Translations under genes and position numbers: made by a program
In this document: piece by piece, positions 48,696-59,028 of the stretch
Layout: each line of letters opens with the position of its first letter
Position numbering within the stretch: position 1 is the stretch's first letter
Assembly: GCA_000708835.1 (NCBI GenBank)
Contig: DF237041.1
Coordinates: forward strand, 148,401-212,400
Direction of reading: 5' to 3'
Source of the DNA: Klebsormidium nitens
Lineage: Eukaryota > Streptophyta > Klebsormidiophyceae > Klebsormidiales > Klebsormidiaceae
DNA: 64,000 nt
The notes under the pieces: model-generated
Database searches by the model: none
The model's input: the letters and a program-made list of their open reading frames with translations, nothing else
Told to the model about the DNA's origin: nothing

Positions 48696-49482
48696 TTAAG
48701 CACCGAGTAAATCGTGTAACCGTACCAGTGGAACGACGGTCCGCTGTACAATAAAGGTTTTCAAGTAAGGAGGTTGGTTGACACAATTACACCAATTCTC
48801 AATCTCCTGGAGCTCACACTCTGCGCTCGCAAGCTTATCTTCAATCTCAAGGATCACCTTTTCTACTCCCTTCTTCAACTGTCGTCCTCCGTCGGGCGTT
48901 GCTTCCGTTCGCTTCGCGACCGTTGGATTGGCTGTATTGTCTTGCCCTGAATAAAGGCCCGGCGTTAAGGACACTTTCCCATCGTTTGTATGTCTGCTGA
49001 CGATGCTTGAGTTTCTTCAATAAGCGATTGACCTGGTCCATGTCGGCTCTGTAAACCTCCAGGTATAGCAGCATAAGGGAAGCCATCTCCATGCTAAAAC
49101 CACGTCCACCTATGCGGCCGCTGCTCAGAGCGTCGTCCATCCTCAGGTTTGCCAAGTGAAAACAAACGCTAAGCAATCGGCATCGTCTTTTGAATATTCT
49201 GTACCGGTGCTCATACACGACAATAGGGATCAGAAATCGTTTGGCGATGTCATTTAAACTGCGTGCCACGCAAGCGAGCGAGGACACGTCCGCAACGCTC
49301 AGCAGGTCTCCCCGCTGGATAAGAATGTTCATGACGTCAGCAAAGGTTTCATTGTCGTCACCCGTGGCCGCTTCCATATTCATTCGGCCTCTGCGGCTTC
49401 TTGTAAGCGGCTCTTGAGAGGAAGCTCCTGTATGGCGAAACAGGACAACGTTGTTGAATGATTTGAAAAGTGAGACGGACAA
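48696..49482 (-). CDS. F-box-like hypothetical protein, interrupted by a frame change
   Basis: The minus strand is open from 49482 to 48847 in one frame and continues in a second frame to a stop at 48696. The first part has a degenerate F-box-like N-terminus (FADVMNILIQRGDLLSVADV then SSLACVARSLNDIAKRFL). Helical sequence follows (MEMASLMLLYLEVYRADMDQ). The second frame reads a convincing coiled coil (GVEKVILEIEDKLASAECEL) and ends VPLVRLHDLLGA. Both halves look like one protein. The switch near 48960 could be a one-base indel in GCCGGGCC, a 55-base intron (donor GTCAGC, acceptor TTCAG) that restores the frame, or an assembly error. No function is assigned beyond a possible SCF substrate adaptor. 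The start could be any of several in-frame Met codons. Confidence 0.45.
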
Positions 49483-51106
49483 TCAATCCTTTCTTTCAAT
49501 CACAGTTTCTAGGTAAGCCTTTGACAGTCCACTTCCATCTGGACCAGAATAGCTTACAGAACACTTTCCTATAGAGAAATAGAGGGATGCTTTGGGACTA
49601 GAGAGAGGGAACGTCCGTGAGTGACAAGCAGAGATTATTTGACACAATCGAAACCTGCTCCCGACAAACTCCTTTGAAGAGCATGCACAAGGTCGGGCTC
49701 CCAACAGACACCATTTGGGAGGATCCCTGCCTTGAATTGTGAAAGTTCGCTGGTCGCACTATCTTACGCTAGCAAAAGTGGGTTCGCTTTCCAAGTGCAA
49801 AGAGATTGGTATCTTAAGGTTGGTGCTTCTTCATGCAGCTTGAAGAAAATAAAGGCGTCGACCACTCCTGAAACTGTTCCCAACGGCATGCGAGTTTGAG
49901 AAACAATAGCAACGCAAAGTTTCAGGGCAACTTAGATTTGTTGGCCAAGAAGTTGTGAACAAAACCGCATCTCGTCTTTCACTCACCACGTCCTAGCGGC
50001 TAGAATTCGCTTCTGCAGTGGAAGCAAAGCAGCGTCAACGGGGCACCGTTACCCTGAAAGCTAGGGCTAGCTTCCGGTTGAAGGCCTTTCTTCGACGTGG
50101 TACGGTGAAAGACGAATCTGTTACACTTTGCGGCCTGCAAGCGAAGTCGGTCAAGCTTGTGGCAAAAAGGCCAAGCACTCCACAGGCTTGAATGGAATCA
50201 GCGACGCCACGCCGTTAGGCACCAGAAAAAGGCTGAGCCTGCTACACGGTCGCATGTACTGATCAAGCCTCACTTTTTGCCTCCGTTTCCTCAATTCAAT
50301 TAGTATCATTCAGTCTGACTGTCGTCGAAATCAGGCCACGTGCGTGACGGTGCATGATGATACAGGTCAATAAAGCGTGCATGCATGGTTAAGGGTTGCT
50401 TCAATGACGTCGCGCGATCATGTATGAGTGACCGTCTGTGTTCAGCGCCTAAACATGCACTTTCACTGTTTGCCAAGAACTTTCCATGCAATTCATTGAC
50501 GGTAGTTTTGAAAACGGGAGACGAGTACTCAGTATCACTCCAATCTGCACCCTCGAGACAAATATAGAATGAGGGACTCGAAGGTAAGAAGTCGACTCAG
50601 TCTGTTCAATGCAATCCACTTGCACGTTGGAGCCGGCTCTAGCTACCGTATATGGAAAATTGAAAAGACGTACTAAACGCTCGAGAGGTTGACGACTGCA
50701 AGCAAGTGACTTACTCAAGCGTATCAATGATCCTAGCATTATCGGAGGTTCTAACTAGCAACTCTAGAGTAAAACGCTCGAGTATCCTATGCACCGCGCA
50801 TGCGAAAGCAACCTAATACGCCAGCAATGTTTACTCAAAGTTTTCAGTCTGAGAATCTTTATCTGAGTAAAGGGTGTCAATGAAGTAGAACGTTGCAAAG
50901 CAATGAGATTGTACTTCCAAAGCAACAATCGGTTCCGCTTGATCCTTAGGTCAACTCTCTGCAAAAGTGAGCACGTCTCGATACCTAGTGTCTGGACTGC
51001 CGTTGAACCGAACACGTCAAAGCCGGTTGAGAACGCTTTCTCGGGCTTGAAATGCGACGCTTTGGAACGCTTTTGCTCTTGCTCCGGACGGTTTCCCGGA
51101 CAGCAT
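49483..51106. other. Intergenic region without recognisable gene
   Basis: Upstream of the F-box-like frame and downstream of the dioxygenase stop codon, both on the minus strand. No coherent exon, RNA gene or repeat array was recognised. Confidence 0.35.
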
Positions 51107-54100
51107 TCAAGCGGACGGTACAAAGTTCCCGTGGAACGTCAGTGCCACGTGCGTTGGCAAGTGTACGACGCACACCGGGGGATCCCCCACCCTCGTCGCG
51201 TCCAAAACCACAACGTCCGTCGTGTGCTTCTTATTATTGTACACAAACGAGATCAAGTACCCGTCGTCTTCTCCGACCGCGCCTTTCCGCGGCACGAACT
51301 CGACCTCGCTCGGCTCTAACCCCTCCCCTAGAAGGTTCGTTTCCACGGTCCCAGTCTCTAAGTCGTACTTCTGTATGCAGTCGAAGTAATGAACGCCGTC
51401 CCTCCCACTCCCTTCCTCCCGTTTCACCCCCCCAAAACTCTGCCCCAAATGGACCCCCTGCCGCGGACCCTCGAGCCGCCCGGCCGTCGAGCACGCTGCC
51501 ACGTACACATACCGCGTTTTCCTCCCGGTGTACGCCTGGTTGATCTGCGGGTACTCCATCCCGAAAGTCGCGGCGGGTTTCCCGCTACGTGGGCTGCGGA
51601 CCGCCGGACGGTCCGACTCGAGCGTCCAAGTTTTGGTGTCCAGCGCCAGCTCCCATAAGCTATGGTAAGTGTCCCAGTTCCAGCCGCGAGCGTACATGTC
51701 CTTGAAAGTGTCCTCCAGGTTTTCTCGAGGGCCGTTCTGCAGGAGCAACGTGCTTTTGTTTCAACCATTGATGGCTGCTACCGCAACAGCGTGATAATCC
51801 TTGCTCGTTCTAGGCCGATCGCGCACGTTTAAAATCCAGGTTCCATTTTAGCTCAAGGAACTCCCCACCCATTTCTCCAGATCTTTATTGTCTGGATTGG
51901 ACTATAGGCGTTCCCAGCGCCTTGCCATGGATATCCTCGGACCCTGCTTTCATCGAAATTTGAGGGCTTCCATATCTACTCTAGGCAACAATTGACCATC
52001 AGACCGGCCGTCGAAGACAGAAGTGCGTCATCCCAAATCACCCCCTGCCCAACAGTCGACGTAGCACCTCCTCTTATTGGAAGATTATGTGAACTATTCA
52101 TCAAGCATGCGGCCTGCCTGCTCTTCTGGAACACTACTAAAATTCAGAGAAACAAAAAGCACAGTCTGATATATCTTTTAGAAAAGAAAGTCCGCTCGAG
52201 CAGGCTGAAGAGTGTGAGCAGTGCAGGCAACTTAAGCAGATACGTAGCAAAAGCACACAGAGAATTACGACCGCACCCCCCGACGAAGCTTCCGGAACCC
52301 TAGCCCTCCCGGTTGAGCTTGCGACTTGCTCTTGTTCTCAAACTGTCACCGAGCCCCAAGACAACCTAACACCACTTTACCAAAAGGCCACTTCAGAGAT
52401 CATTCGCCCCGTTGCTCATAGCTTATGCTTCCATTCTTGCTTACCAGCCTATTGACCAGCACGTGCAGCTTGCCGTGCTCTTCGTACGCGTTTGCGTAGT
52501 GGAACGTCGCAAACGCCGGCATCCGGACGTCCGCCACTACGGACATGTCCGACTTTCGGGCGACCACGATCCGGCTCCCTAGGGCGGACTGGTACTCGAA
52601 GGTCGCCCCGAAGGTGGTCAGCCCGGCCACAGCCTGAGAGAAGGACAAAGCAGGCGTAAGCGAGAGGAAATAAGTATAGACAGTGGGTGATGCAGAGCTA
52701 TGATAGGAAGGAATAGCAATTTGCTGTAGCTTGTCGTTACAAATGCTCAAGGATTTGTGATTTCTCGCTTTTCAAAACAAGCTTGTTAGTATACAAAGCA
52801 AAAGACGAGAAGGAAGGCAGCAGAAAAGCCCGAAGTGGGACGGAGCTAACAAAGGCAGCGAAGAGAACTTGCAAGAATACGAAACCTCGCCGCTGTTCCG
52901 AGCCGGATGCATTTTCGCTGACCGGAAGCCTGTTGTTTCCCAACACTCTAACCAAGGTTTAGCGCCAGCGTCTGCGTCCGTCGAGCTAGCCGATATTGAT
53001 CATCTTACAGGCCCTTTGTACAGCCCAGAAACGTCGCAAGCGCTCGTCTTCAAAGGGGCAGCAACCAGCCCGAGCGGCATCCAAGTTCGCCTCGAAGCGG
53101 CTGAGGAGTTTCTCACGACAAGCGAAACGGCTGACGTCATCTGGGAAAACGTGTGGGCTTTCGCCTCCCCTTGATCAGGTTCACTGGCAATGACATGTGC
53201 GGCGTGATGATCACAACCAGGTGGGTTTCTGTTCTTACATTTTCTTCTCTTCCTTCCAGAGCTTTTGGGCCTCGTCGTCAGCCGGGCAGTGCAGCCTACC
53301 CGGGCAGCATTCGCAGCCAGTCCCAAAAAAACGGCACAGACATTCCTCTCGAGAGACGCGTAATCGCTGACGTCATTCAGGGGCCAGAATGTGCGGCTCC
53401 TCCGACTCACCTTGATCAGGTTCACCGGCTTGGACAGGTGCGGCGTGATGACCACAACCAGGTAATTCTCGGAGATGGCGAAGTCGTGGACGAACGTTGG
53501 CTCGTCCAAAGCAACGCGACCCTGCGCAGAAAAAAGGATTTTCAATCGGCACTAAGAGGCGTAAGAACTGGGGTGGTTATCCACACCAGAACGATATAAA
53601 GAACTATCCAAAACGGAACTGAGCCTAAATCACGGCGATAAACAAGTCCTGGACTATTGTAAGTTGGCCGGACATCACCGGACGCTGCGTCAAACGGCAT
53701 GATCCAGGAACTCTGAGAAGAGGGTTCGAGCTTTCAAACCGGGGTTATTCAGGTCCTTTTCCAACCGAGATCATCGAGGTCCAATCCGACAGGAGACCGA
53801 AACATGGTAGCTAAACGAGTGGTGGACGAACGTGGGTTAGTCCAACTTTTGGGAGTCACGAGCTTCTGTGAAGAGAGACTTCGGACATTCGAACCCGTCA
53901 CCGGTCGGCACTATGGAGAATGGACGGGACGCAGATCTCAATTGAGTGGGGTGCACGGATTTTGGCCAGGTCAATGCCCCGCGCACTTTTCAAGACACGA
54001 TTGACTTCAAGCAAAAGGTCCCCGGTTGACCCCGACCGAATCCATGCACCAAGAGTTGTCCGGAAATGCGTGAGTCATGCCAAACTAAAAACCTCCTAGC

Positions 54101-57100
54101 GCGGGCAGGTCTGACTGATACGTACGAAACGACACGGTTCGGCTCTAGAAATTTTGCATTTGACAACGCCTCCTAAAGCCCCACCCAATATTTCCCTCCT
54201 GGTTCGAGTTCAAGATGGGCTACTAACAACCTCAATACAGAAGATACGATGCGGGAATGGGGCGCACGGCAGATTTTGATTCGGAAAGAGAGCTGGCTAC
54301 AGTCTAGGGTCTGTTCCCCGCACCTTGCTGAGTACTTTGCCGTCGGGAGAAAGGGAGTAGACACAAATCTCGACACAGAAAGAAAGCAGCCCACGGATCA
54401 GAGTCTGTCCCCCTCACCTTGCTCAGCGCTTTGCCGTCGGGAGCAAGGGAGTAGAGGTCGAGCGCGAAGATGCGGAACCAGTCACGACCGATGCCCACGT
54501 TGTACAAGACTGTATCGGAATCACGATTGGCGTCAATGCTGGCGCAAAGACGCCCACGTAATCCAGGAAGAGATTGTAAAATCGTTTTGGGAAGATTACA
54601 ATAAGACGATCTGTGATCTCATTGGGCCACTCGTTTATCCCAAAGATGATGCATAAGCTCACGGAACCACCGACAATGTAAGAGCTGATGATTCAATCTA
54701 ATCTTTGGGGGTAAGCTGAAGCATCACAGAATGCTCTTAAATTAGTGACAATCGAACCGTCAAGTCTAAAGGAAACAGTGGCAAATTCTGCAGGTCCCTT
54801 CATATACCTAAATTAGAACCAAAACATTGGGGAATAGCAGCGAGGAGGCCGTTCAACTGCCTTGATGTCGAAGAGCTGAAGCGGACCCACTCAGCGCTAA
54901 GAACGTCGGACAGTTTGACATGCCCCTCTTCTCGACAGGGTTCCCCTCTGCAGCGTGCCATTAGTCAAGACGTCCAACGTATCTACTCACCCTTGGGATG
55001 TCCGCTCATCCTGCTAACAGTCGAACGGCCGAAAATTAGGTTTCACTCGGGACGCCCGAAACGTGCTGACTTTCTGATCGTCTGGCATTTCGTACTTACT
55101 TTGAAAGTCCAGTTCGCGCCAGATCCTGATGTCCATTGCGTCGTGACCTAATGTCCGCATCGAGGTCACTCTCAACCGTCCAATAGTCCGGACATACTTT
55201 TAAAGTCCGGATCGATCTTGAGGGTGCGTTAAATACTTCCGGACTCACTTTTGGTGTCCGGATCGATCTTGGGGTGCGCTGAGAAGAAGCTGGGGGTGTA
55301 GTCGACCGTGCCGAGCGTGTCCAGGGTTTGGGGGTTTATCTCCAGCGGCGGGCCGCCCTCCGAAAGCGCCAAAACTTTGTGGTCGAAAGCGCGGACGCTG
55401 CACGGACGAAAGAAGGGAAGTCTTTGTAAAACGAAGAAAAGAACGACGTGAAATCGTTGTAGACGTAGACGTAGAAGTAGACATAGACGACGTAGACGTA
55501 GATAGAACGATGTTTGACAGCATCAGCTGTTGAGAAGAGGAAGGCTGGGACAAGGAGGAGTTTAAGGCAGGGGATCATCGAACAATCAAAGTACTTTGCG
55601 GTTGGAAGCGCGGACAGCACGCGCAAGAGAAGGGCGTTCTCGGTTGACGAGATTGACAGCTTCAAGCATCAGCTTATAAAGAGAAGGGGCTTTGAAAGGC
55701 TAGGACGACTTGGTGTCTAAGGTTGGGAACGTCGACCAGAGTTTTGGCAGCGACATCAAACATGAGGAACCTCGACAATCTCGACAAGATGATTGTAGGA
55801 CTTTTCGATCTGGAATCAAGAAGAAAGCTCGTTCTACAGAGCGTAAGCAAGGACAGAACTCAACAAGAAACGCCGGACCTTTGCAAATCATCGATCCCGA
55901 ATATGACGTCAGCAGAGCTAGAAGGCAAAGCATAGAGCCCACCTCGAACCAGATCTCAAACCGCACATGTACGGACGCTCTACGGCAAAGCTTTCTCAAG
56001 CTACAATACGACAGCCACAACTCCAGAACCTCCACAAATCCAAAAGCAAAACAAACTTGCGTTGAACAAGGTTTGGAAAAGCGAGAGAACGTGGGAGCTC
56101 TTGAAAAGGAAAAGTTGACCTCTAATAGCCTTTCCGTTTAGCTTTGTGCAACAACAAAGCATGCTTCTTTCTGGATTTCTTACCGTTTAGAAAGGTCAAC
56201 AAGGTTATCTCACCTCGTGTTGCTCGGGTTGCCGGGTGGCCCCAAGTTGGCGAGCCACCCCCCCGAGCTCTCCGTCCAGACCGCCTTCCCCACGATCTCG
56301 TCCTTCCCCGACCGCTCCTGCTTCTTGTACCGGTCGGTCAGCATCCACCGGTTGCGGTACGAGACCGCGCCACCGGGGCCATTAAACGAGACCGCATACA
56401 CCTGACGCAGAAGCACGATATAAGTGAACGCGATGGTATGAGAAGCCTCGGAAGCTTGGGCGATGGCCTTTTCATACTTTGCGGCAGTAGAATGCGCATT
56501 CTACTGCCGCTGAGTGTAAGAAGTAACTGGGCTGCGGGTTTGAGCTTTTAACATGGCTGTCTTAAAGAGTCCATGCAAATAGTCGAACAAGGTGTCGAAT
56601 CAAACCATCGATGGTGTGCTCAAGCAGTATTGGAAACGGCTCCGCGTCAAATCTCCCCGTTAAGATAGGACGACCGACTGAGGCCAAACTTTTCAAGGTG
56701 AAAAATCCTGAGTGACGTCATTAGGCGTCCTACATATGATGACGCACGGGCCCTCACCATGCCGTCCCCGTCGAACCAGTGCCCACACTCATGATCCCCA
56801 ACGATCGTCTTAGCAGGCCAAAGTCTCTGACGAAACAAGTGACGTCATGAGCCGTCATCTCGGATCACATGCCGCATGGGTCCTCACCATGCCGTCCCCG
56901 TCGAACCAGTGCCCGAACTTGTGATCTCCGATGCGGATGCGCCCCGGCCCTGCCCGGTACATCGTGCCGCGCAGCTCCTCGGGGACGGTGCCCTTGATAG
57001 CGGACGGGTCGACAGCGTACGAGCACTCTTTGGGGGCCTCGAGGGCGCCCCGCCATGGCTGCTCGGAAACTGCACGTAATCACGCAGCTATACTTGGTGG

Positions 57101-59028
57101 ATTTGAGTTCCGTGTGAGGTGAAATGGTGACTGTAAGTTGCCTCAGTTGTGGGTAAGTCGACGATGTACGTAAATCGACGATGTACGGGCGTTAACCAGG
57201 GGCGTCAAATGCGCCCCGCCCTGGCTGCTCGGAAACTGCATGTAAAGAAGCACCTTAGTTGTGACATATCATGTGTGGAGGAAAAAATAATGTCACTTGA
57301 GTGGCCTCGGTTGTAAATCTCGGTCGAGAACATACAACCGCTCCTCCAGGGGCTTGAGGGTGCCCCGCTAGCTGATCGGGGACTGCATGTGACCAAACAT
57401 GTACGGTTGGTGAATTTGATTATTGGTGATTAAAGTCTTCATGTACAGCTAGGAGAGGGTAGCACATAGAGTTTGAGTTGCTTTCGATTTTTGGCGGTCA
57501 ACAACGTTCAAACTTTTCCGGGGGCTCAAAGAACGCCCCGCCAAGGCTTCTCTAAAACTGCATGGATGTTCCACGGATATCAATGTTTGAAGGATACGTA
57601 ATTTTGACACAACCTGATGCGTCGTCGAGACCCTCAATTAGGCAGGGACGAGGAGGAGACCTGTTTGACAATGGGCCGAGGATGTTTCTCACCAAAGCTG
57701 CTGTGAAGCTACCTGGGAACAGAAGGTAGATGATATAGGACCTTTCATTCTTGGGAAATAATTTCTCCAGACAAAAAGGTCCGGCTCCTCAAACTTCGCC
57801 AAAATAATCAAGGACAACAAAGTCCTGCTGCACAACCTCTATGGGAAGCAAAAAGCCAACGAGATTTCCAAAGGGAGTGGCTCTCTGATCCTTGTAAGGA
57901 GTTGGGGGTAATCATGCGCCCCCAAGTGGTGTTCAGGTACTGTTCAGGGTCTTGAGAGGTTTGTTCTAGAGAATTGAAACCTGATAACCGCTGAGAGCAA
58001 TTCCAATGATACCTTGAGCATGCAAGTTCCAGATACGCTTATGAGCAACAAGCTATCAATTGGGACTCAATGATAGCCCCCGTTTGATCAGAACAAGATC
58101 AGATGATAGACCAAGCCAGCTAGTTTCTGCAGCATGCCCTGGGATAGAGTCCTTATGCAAAGAGAAGGGCCTAGATTTGAACATTTAGACACAGAGAGCA
58201 TGGTGAGAGCTAAGCGCTTCACGCAGCGGCCATATCGAAAAAGGAGAAGTTAAAGTTAAAGCAAAACCGTTGTGCAAAATGAAGAAGAGCACGGAAACAA
58301 CCGGACAGGAAAAAGGGAAGAGCTGCGTCAAAATCCAGCTTTCATTGCTGAAAGTTGCAGAAGTCAATCTCACATCACGGATCTTCATGAACTTACGGGT
58401 CCTTCAAGATATCCAACAACCATCAGTGACTTGTGATTGTCCTCTCTAAGCTCAGCAGCAGGCGAGATCAAATAAGTGAGAGTGTCTCAAAATGAATGGC
58501 TTCTCTCAAGAGAACGAAAGCGCCTGAAATAAACCTTGATGGTCTTGAAGGCCTGGCGTATGCAACACCGAAAGCCGCAGAAACTGGAAAAGATAACCAC
58601 CCGACAAATAGCAGAGACTGTCATTCGCCAGTCTGGAAGGTTTACTAGTCCCGGTTCCCTCATTCAGTACTTCCACCAATGTAAACACAAATGTAAAAAG
58701 TTCTTGATTGCTGTACCAACATTTTGACCTCCGGTGTGTAGAACCTGAGGTAGCCGTACTGACCTGCTTCTTGAACCCATTTTGGCACCAATGGTGACGT
58801 CAGCAGTGGGTTGGCTTCTTCCTTGGGGCCAACGCTCCCCACCGTCTGCATGGCGTGAGGAGCCGCCTTTGAGAAGATTTTCAGATCCCTCGCTGAAAAC
58901 CTTCGATGCCCTTTAAACCGGCATAGCCTGTAAATGGATGACTGATGATCGTCTGGATTCAGAGGTTGGGGAGATTGCAGGGGCCCATAAGAAAGTGGAC
59001 ATGCGACCGAAGCTGAGGCAGAAGCCAT
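51107..59028 (-). CDS. Carotenoid cleavage dioxygenase (RPE65/CCD superfamily)
   Basis: Non-heme Fe(II) enzyme that splits carotenoid or apocarotenoid double bonds to aldehydes or ketones. Eight exons: 59028-58764, 57069-56888, 56401-56214, 55397-55249, 54509-54418, 53521-53411, 52633-52445 and 51736-51107; all phases agree, giving 601 residues. Family signatures in order: GTVPEELRGTMYRAGPGRI, GHWFDGDGM, SFFSAHPKIDPDT, PTFVHDFAISENYLVVVITP, FATFHYANAYEEHGKL, and C-terminal ALTFHGNFVP. The four iron-ligand histidines (AHPKID, FVHDF, TFHYAN, LTFHGN) are all present, so it is probably active. The N-terminal 88 residues, Ser/Ala/Arg-bearing and beginning MASASASVACPLS, may be a plastid transit peptide. 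The RAGPGR and GHWFDGDGM forms look more like apocarotenoid oxygenase/CCD than NCED; substrate is unknown. Introns are full of decayed exon-end copies. An in-frame ATG also occurs at 59049. Confidence 0.92.
53131..53463 (-). repeat. Duplicate of dioxygenase exon 6 donor end (period 236)
   Basis: The segment 53131-53222 resembles 53367-53463, the 3' end of exon 6 plus intron. Shared words include CTGACGTCAT, CCTTGATCAGGTTCAC and GTGCGGCGTGATGA. In the copy the donor GTGAGT has become GGGAGG, so it can no longer splice there. Confidence 0.8.
53805..53862 (-). repeat. Decayed copy of dioxygenase exon 6 acceptor end
   Basis: GTGGTGGACGAACGTGGGTT and AGTCCAA at 53819-53846 match the exon 6 start region at 53492-53510 (GTCGTGGACGAACGTTGGCT, CGTCCAA). 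The copy lies in the intron upstream of exon 6 in gene orientation. Confidence 0.6.
54309..54482 (-). repeat. Duplicate of dioxygenase exon 5 donor end (period 94)
   Basis: GCACCTTGCTGAGTACTTTG plus CCGTCGGGAGAAAGGGAGTA at 54320-54360 matches the exon 5 end at 54414-54454 (TCACCTTGCTCAGCGCTTTG, CCGTCGGGAGCAAGGGAGTA). In gene orientation the copy's donor reads GTGCGG instead of GTGAGG, so a GT remains. Confidence 0.85.
55088..55285 (-). repeat. Two or three copies of dioxygenase exon 4 donor end
   Basis: Real end at 55249: GATCGATCCGGACACCAAAA then GTGAGT. Copy 1, about 52 bases into the intron (55187-55231), reads GATCGATCCGGACTTTAAAA then GTATGT. A more diverged copy at about 55090-55130 reads GAACTGGACTTTCAAA then GTAAGT. 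Both copies keep plausible donors, so they could be alternative 5' splice sites. Confidence 0.7.
56711..56945 (-). repeat. Duplicate of dioxygenase exon 2 donor end (period 130)
   Basis: CTCACCATGCCGTCCCCGTC plus GAACCAGTGCCC occurs at 56753 and again at 56883 (the real exon 2 end, 56888). Similarity extends through AGTGACGTCAT and the exon sequence CTCATGATCCCCAACGAT / CTTGTGATCTCCGATGCG. The GTGAGG donor is preserved in both. Confidence 0.88.
57015..57575 (-). repeat. Four tandem units carrying the dioxygenase exon 2 acceptor end
   Basis: Real acceptor at 57070 plus copies at 57236, 57383 and 57558 (spacings 166, 147, 175). In gene orientation each reads (C)(A/G)TGCAG followed by exon-like sequence: TTTCCGAGCAGCCATGGCGG (real), TTTCCGAGCAGCCAGGGCGG, TCCCCGATCAGCTAGCGGGG and TTTTAGAGAAGCCTTGGCGG. 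All keep the AG acceptor while the exon part decays with distance. Confidence 0.88.

Noticed and set aside
53000-53174. Protein-like plus-strand frame (LYSPETSQALVFKGAATSPS)
   Set aside because: It lies in a dioxygenase intron and overlaps the decayed copy of exon 6; no splice context or family supports it.
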